Part shown: positions 61,509 to 64,000 of the stretch, piece after piece
Numbering within the stretch: position 1 is the stretch's first letter
Layout of the letters: the number at the start of each line of letters is the position of its first letter
Made by a program: the position numbers and the translations under genes
Origin: an uncultured Marvinbryantia sp.
Lineage (GTDB): Bacteria; Bacillota; Clostridia; Lachnospirales; Lachnospiraceae
Direction of reading: 5' to 3'
DNA length: 64,000 bases
Assembly: GCA_937915375.1 (NCBI GenBank)
Contig: CALDMO010000013.1
Coordinates: 27,824-91,823 of the forward strand
The notes under the pieces: model-generated
What the model was told of the DNA's origin: nothing
The model's input: the letters and a program-made list of their open reading frames with translations, nothing else
Database searches by the model: none

Positions 61509-62552
61509 TTACCACGGAATGTCCATACATACATCCCCTCGATCTATTACAATCTGATACCCCAACGCCTCCACACGCATTTTCAGTTCCGAAAGTCCCT
61601 GCGCCGACTCTGCGCCTTCAGAAATTTTATTATCATACAGCTCATACCATCCTCTAGTCTTACGCGGCGAAAGATTTGGCATCACTACATTGGCTCCCGC
61701 CTTTAAGCCCAGTTCTCTTCCCTGTGGATGAATTGTCCCAAGCGCCGTTGTCGCCGGAAGTAATACATACGGAAACATCAGCCGTAGGATTGAAATCATA
61801 CGAAGTGTCAACTCCAATGTCCCGCCTTTCTCCTGGGCAAACGGGGTATCTTTATGCGGTACGAACGGCCCGATACCGATCATAGCCGGACGCAGATCCT
61901 GCAAAAAACGCAGATCATTAATTAAATGCTCCGTTTTCTGATACGGCGAACCGACCATAAATCCAGCTCCCGCCTGATAACCAAGTTCTTTTAATTCCCA
62001 CAGACACTGTTTTCTATTTTCCAACGACAATTCCTGCGGATGAAGCTTCTGATAGTGAGCCTCGTCCGCTGTTTCATGCCGGAGCAGATATCGTTCCGCC
62101 CCTGCTTCGATCAATTTCTCATAGCTTTCTTTCGAGCGCTCGCCCATAGAAAGCGTAATCGCGCAATCCGGATATTTCCTGCGAATCGCACGCACAATCT
62201 CACACAAACGCTCATCGGTATAATATTCATCCTCACCGCCCTGCAGTACAAAAGTTCGAAATCCCAATTCGTATCCCCGGTCACAGCATGCAAGAATTTC
62301 CTCTTTTTCCAACCGGTATCGTATTGCTTTTTTGTTGCTGCGTCGAATTCCGCAATACAGACAATCATTTTTACAATAATTACTGATTTCAATCAGGCCA
62401 CGAATAAAAACATCCTCTCCGTAAATCTGTCTGCGCACCTCATCTGCACGCGCAAAAAGCTCTGTATCATATTCTGATGTCTCTATCAGTTTTTTTAATT
62501 CTTTATCCGACAGATCTCTGTTTTGCCAGAGCTTTTCTACCAAATCTGACAT
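61509..62552 (-). CDS. hydE: [FeFe]-hydrogenase maturation radical SAM enzyme HydE
   Basis: A 347-residue radical SAM protein. The cluster motif CKNDCLYCGIRRSN (Cys-x3-Cys-x2-Cys, about residue 60), the RGLIEISNYC preamble and later LSMGERSKESYEKLIEAGAERYLLRHETAD match HydE, which helps build the H-cluster dithiolate ligand from a thiazolidine or cysteine-derived precursor. It is 7 bp after a tRNA-dihydrouridine synthase gene and probably shares its transcript. HydF, HydG and the hydrogenase are not in this window. Confidence 0.9.
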   Translation of the reverse strand: MSDLVEKLWQNRDLSDKELKKLIETSEYDTELFARADEVRRQIYGEDVFIRGLIEISNYCKNDCLYCGIRRSNKKAIRYRLEKEEILACCDRGYELGFRTFVLQGGEDEYYTDERLCEIVRAIRRKYPDCAITLSMGERSKESYEKLIEAGAERYLLRHETADEAHYQKLHPQELSLENRKQCLWELKELGYQAGAGFMVGSPYQKTEHLINDLRFLQDLRPAMIGIGPFVPHKDTPFAQEKGGTLELTLRMISILRLMFPYVLLPATTALGTIHPQGRELGLKAGANVVMPNLSPRKTRGWYELYDNKISEGAESAQGLSELKMRVEALGYQIVIDRGDVCMDIPW

Positions 62553-62558
62553 ACTCTT

Positions 62559-63521
62559 TTATCCTTTCCATGTAAACCTCGCACCGTGTACAAGCTCACA
62601 CTCCGCAAAAAGCGCGTTCACTGTATCCAGATACATCGGCATTTTCTCCGCCTTACGAATTTTCTTTTCATATTTTTTTGTATCTGCAAATGAATGCGCC
62701 AGATAACACCACAATTCCTTCATTTTAAAAAGAGTGTTGCGATCATTTCCGAAAAGTTCCCGGTACTCCTTCAGCAAATAATTATGAAATTCATATACCT
62801 GCTCTTTACTCATCGCAGCCTGCCCAATAATCTCTCCAATCAAGCCCGGATTTGCCAGTATTCCGCGTCCTAGCATCACTCTGTCCACTGTCGGAAATGC
62901 CTCTTTAAATTTCTGATAATCGACTGTCGAAAAAATATTTCCGTTATAACAGACCGGATTTTTGCTGACCTCCAACACTTCTTTGAATTTCGCCCAATCC
63001 GGTTCATTATGATAGTAGTCTTTCTGGATCCGCGGATGAATAATCAATTCTGAAATCGGATACTGATTAAAAATTTCTGTCAAGCGTCCCGCTTCCTCCC
63101 TGTTTTCCACACCCAGTCTGGTTTTTACGGAAATCTTCATCGGAACCTGCGCAAATATTTTCTCCAAAAATGCATCCAGTCGGTCCGGCTCCGCCAAAAA
63201 TCCTGCCCCTTTTCCTTTTGCAACAACAGTTCGAGAAGGACAACCCAGGTTTAAATTTACTTCCTCATAACCAAATTCCTGCAGTACCTTCGCTGTTTCC
63301 ACAAATGCCTGCACATGATTCGTAAGAATCTGCGGCACCAGAGGCACTCCTGTATTATTCTCCGGTTTTACATCCCGAATTTCTCTTTTATGAAAATGCA
63401 CCTCCGGCCCCGCCGCAATAAATGGTGCAAAGTATTTATCTACATTTCCAAAAAAGCGTTGATGGGCATTGCGGTAAATATATCCACCGATTCCTTCCAG
63501 CGGTGCAAAATAGAAATTCAT
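62559..63521 (-). CDS. tRNA-dihydrouridine synthase family protein
   Basis: A 320-residue FMN-dependent TIM-barrel enzyme reducing uridine to dihydrouridine in the tRNA D-loop. MNFYFAPLEGIGGYIYRNAHQRFFG is the Dus start, with NLGCPSRTVVAKGKGAGFLAEPDRLD carrying the catalytic Cys, and VMLGRGILANPGLIGEI near the phosphate site. It lies just downstream of a tRNA cluster and before hydE (6-bp gap). Confidence 0.92.
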   Translation of the reverse strand: MNFYFAPLEGIGGYIYRNAHQRFFGNVDKYFAPFIAAGPEVHFHKREIRDVKPENNTGVPLVPQILTNHVQAFVETAKVLQEFGYEEVNLNLGCPSRTVVAKGKGAGFLAEPDRLDAFLEKIFAQVPMKISVKTRLGVENREEAGRLTEIFNQYPISELIIHPRIQKDYYHNEPDWAKFKEVLEVSKNPVCYNGNIFSTVDYQKFKEAFPTVDRVMLGRGILANPGLIGEIIGQAAMSKEQVYEFHNYLLKEYRELFGNDRNTLFKMKELWCYLAHSFADTKKYEKKIRKAEKMPMYLDTVNALFAECELVHGARFTWKG

Positions 63522-63569
63522 CGTGCTTCCCTCGCTTTATTTTTAAATTTTCTTATAACATAAAAATAA

Positions 63570-63596
63570 AAAAGCCCTACAAATTATAGGACTTTT
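63570..63596 (-). terminator. Terminator after the tRNA-Cys/Glu/Asn cluster
   Basis: AAAAGTCCTA pairs with TAGGGCTTTT (one G-U pair), loop of 7 nt, followed by TTTTTTATTTTT on the minus strand. Confidence 0.85.
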
Positions 63597-63600
63597 TAAG

Positions 63601-63672
63601 AGGCGTAGACCGGATTTGAACCGGTGGATACTGGTGTTGCAGACCATTGCCTTACCACTTGGCTACTACGCC
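63601..63672 (-). tRNA. tRNA-Cys(GCA)
   Basis: A 72-nt cloverleaf. Acceptor GGCGTAG/CTACGCC, anticodon loop CTGCAAC giving GCA, T arm ACCGG/CCGGT, discriminator T as expected for cysteine. The outermost anticodon-stem pair is an A-G mismatch. Confidence 0.88.
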
Positions 63673-63752
63673 ATCAATTATTATTATTTTAACAAAACAT
63701 CTTTTCTTTGTCAATCTATACCATAAAATTATTTTCTACATAAAACGACAAA

Positions 63753-63824
63753 TGACTCCAAGGGGATTTGAACCCCTGTTACCGCCGTGAAAGGGCGGTG
63801 TCTTAACCGCTTGACCATGGAGCC
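63753..63824 (-). tRNA. tRNA-Glu(TTC)
   Basis: A 72-nt cloverleaf. Acceptor GGCTCCA/TGGAGTC, anticodon stem CCGCC/GGCGG with loop CTTTCAC, giving TTC. Discriminator A; no encoded CCA. Confidence 0.9.
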
Positions 63825-63863
63825 TCTTTTCTTATTGTTCATCTGTACTTTACAAATGAATAA

Positions 63864-63935
<72 letters not shown>

Positions 63936-64000
63936 ATATAAAAGGTATGTACCTTCAAAACCGCATAGGAAATAGCTTTCCATCCTTTACCCGGACCTGA
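63936..64000 (-). other. Upstream flank of the minus-strand tRNA cluster
   Basis: The last 65 bases hold no gene. A GGTTTTGAAGGTAC stretch on the minus strand resembles spacers seen around rRNA operons, so the cluster may follow an rRNA operon beyond the window edge. This is inference. Confidence 0.4.

Overview
The window reads as a chromosomal segment of a Gram-positive, endospore-forming, anaerobic Clostridia, most likely a gut Lachnospiraceae. The evidence is the classical mazG-hup-rqcP-yabP-yabQ-divIC block, spmB and a CotS-like protein, strong AGGAGG-type ribosome binding sites, a SAM-I riboswitch on metK, a HydE maturase for [FeFe]-hydrogenase, a circularly permuted GH3 beta-glucosidase and several families typical of Lachnospiraceae. 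Genus is not assigned. About 85 percent of the genes lie on the minus strand, as expected for a stretch co-oriented with replication. No CRISPR array, complete insertion sequence or prophage was seen.

Layout. 0-6 kb: a Nudix hydrolase, an ANT(6)-like nucleotidyltransferase, a secreted NlpC/P60 wall hydrolase with a 13-heptad tandem repeat, and a GH31 alpha-glycosidase. 5.9-6.3 kb: tRNA-Ala(CGC), tRNA-Gly(CCC) and tRNA-Met. 6.4-15.3 kb: the sporulation/division block, phosphoglucomutase, a CotS-like protein, CCA-adding enzyme, UppP and a MATE transporter. 15.5-17.9 kb: a lone NuoE-like protein, then a 1.1 kb low-GC island bounded by perfect 29-bp direct repeats, with a decayed integrase at its right edge, followed by queT behind a structured leader. 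18-26 kb: a large membrane-anchored protein with a methyltransferase, a Cys/Arg-rich protein, and a divergent envelope module (polyprenyl-type glycosyltransferase, ATP-grasp enzyme, two half-size flippase-like proteins). 26-35.8 kb: housekeeping genes (two-component system, metK with SAM riboswitch, murA, Mn-type pyrophosphatase, S1-like protein). 35.8-38.5 kb: an ECF sigma factor with a membrane-anchored beta-propeller partner. 39-43.8 kb: a glycogen/maltodextrin operon led by a TetR regulator whose operator overlaps its promoter. 43.9-50.4 kb: a TPR plus degenerate AAA protein, spmB, a PAP2 protein, proC and fba. 50.5-58.4 kb: the rhamnose operon rhaBAD, a permuted GH3 enzyme and a divergent AraC regulator. 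58.5-64 kb: an ECF S component, hemolysin III, GIY-YIG, DegV, HydE, a tRNA-dihydrouridine synthase and tRNA-Cys/Glu/Asn.

How the genes work together. Carbohydrate use dominates: GH31, GH13, GlgB, GH3 and rhaBAD release or store hexoses and deoxyhexoses that feed phosphoglucomutase and FBP aldolase. Envelope functions form a second theme: MurA, UppP, NlpC/P60, the glycosyltransferase/flippase set, PAP2 and the ECF-sigma system. The most novel-looking items are the TPR/AAA protein with altered nucleotide-binding motifs, the glycosyltransferase/ATP-grasp/paired-flippase locus, the sigma/propeller pair, the pseudoknot-like queT leader and the 29-bp-repeat island.
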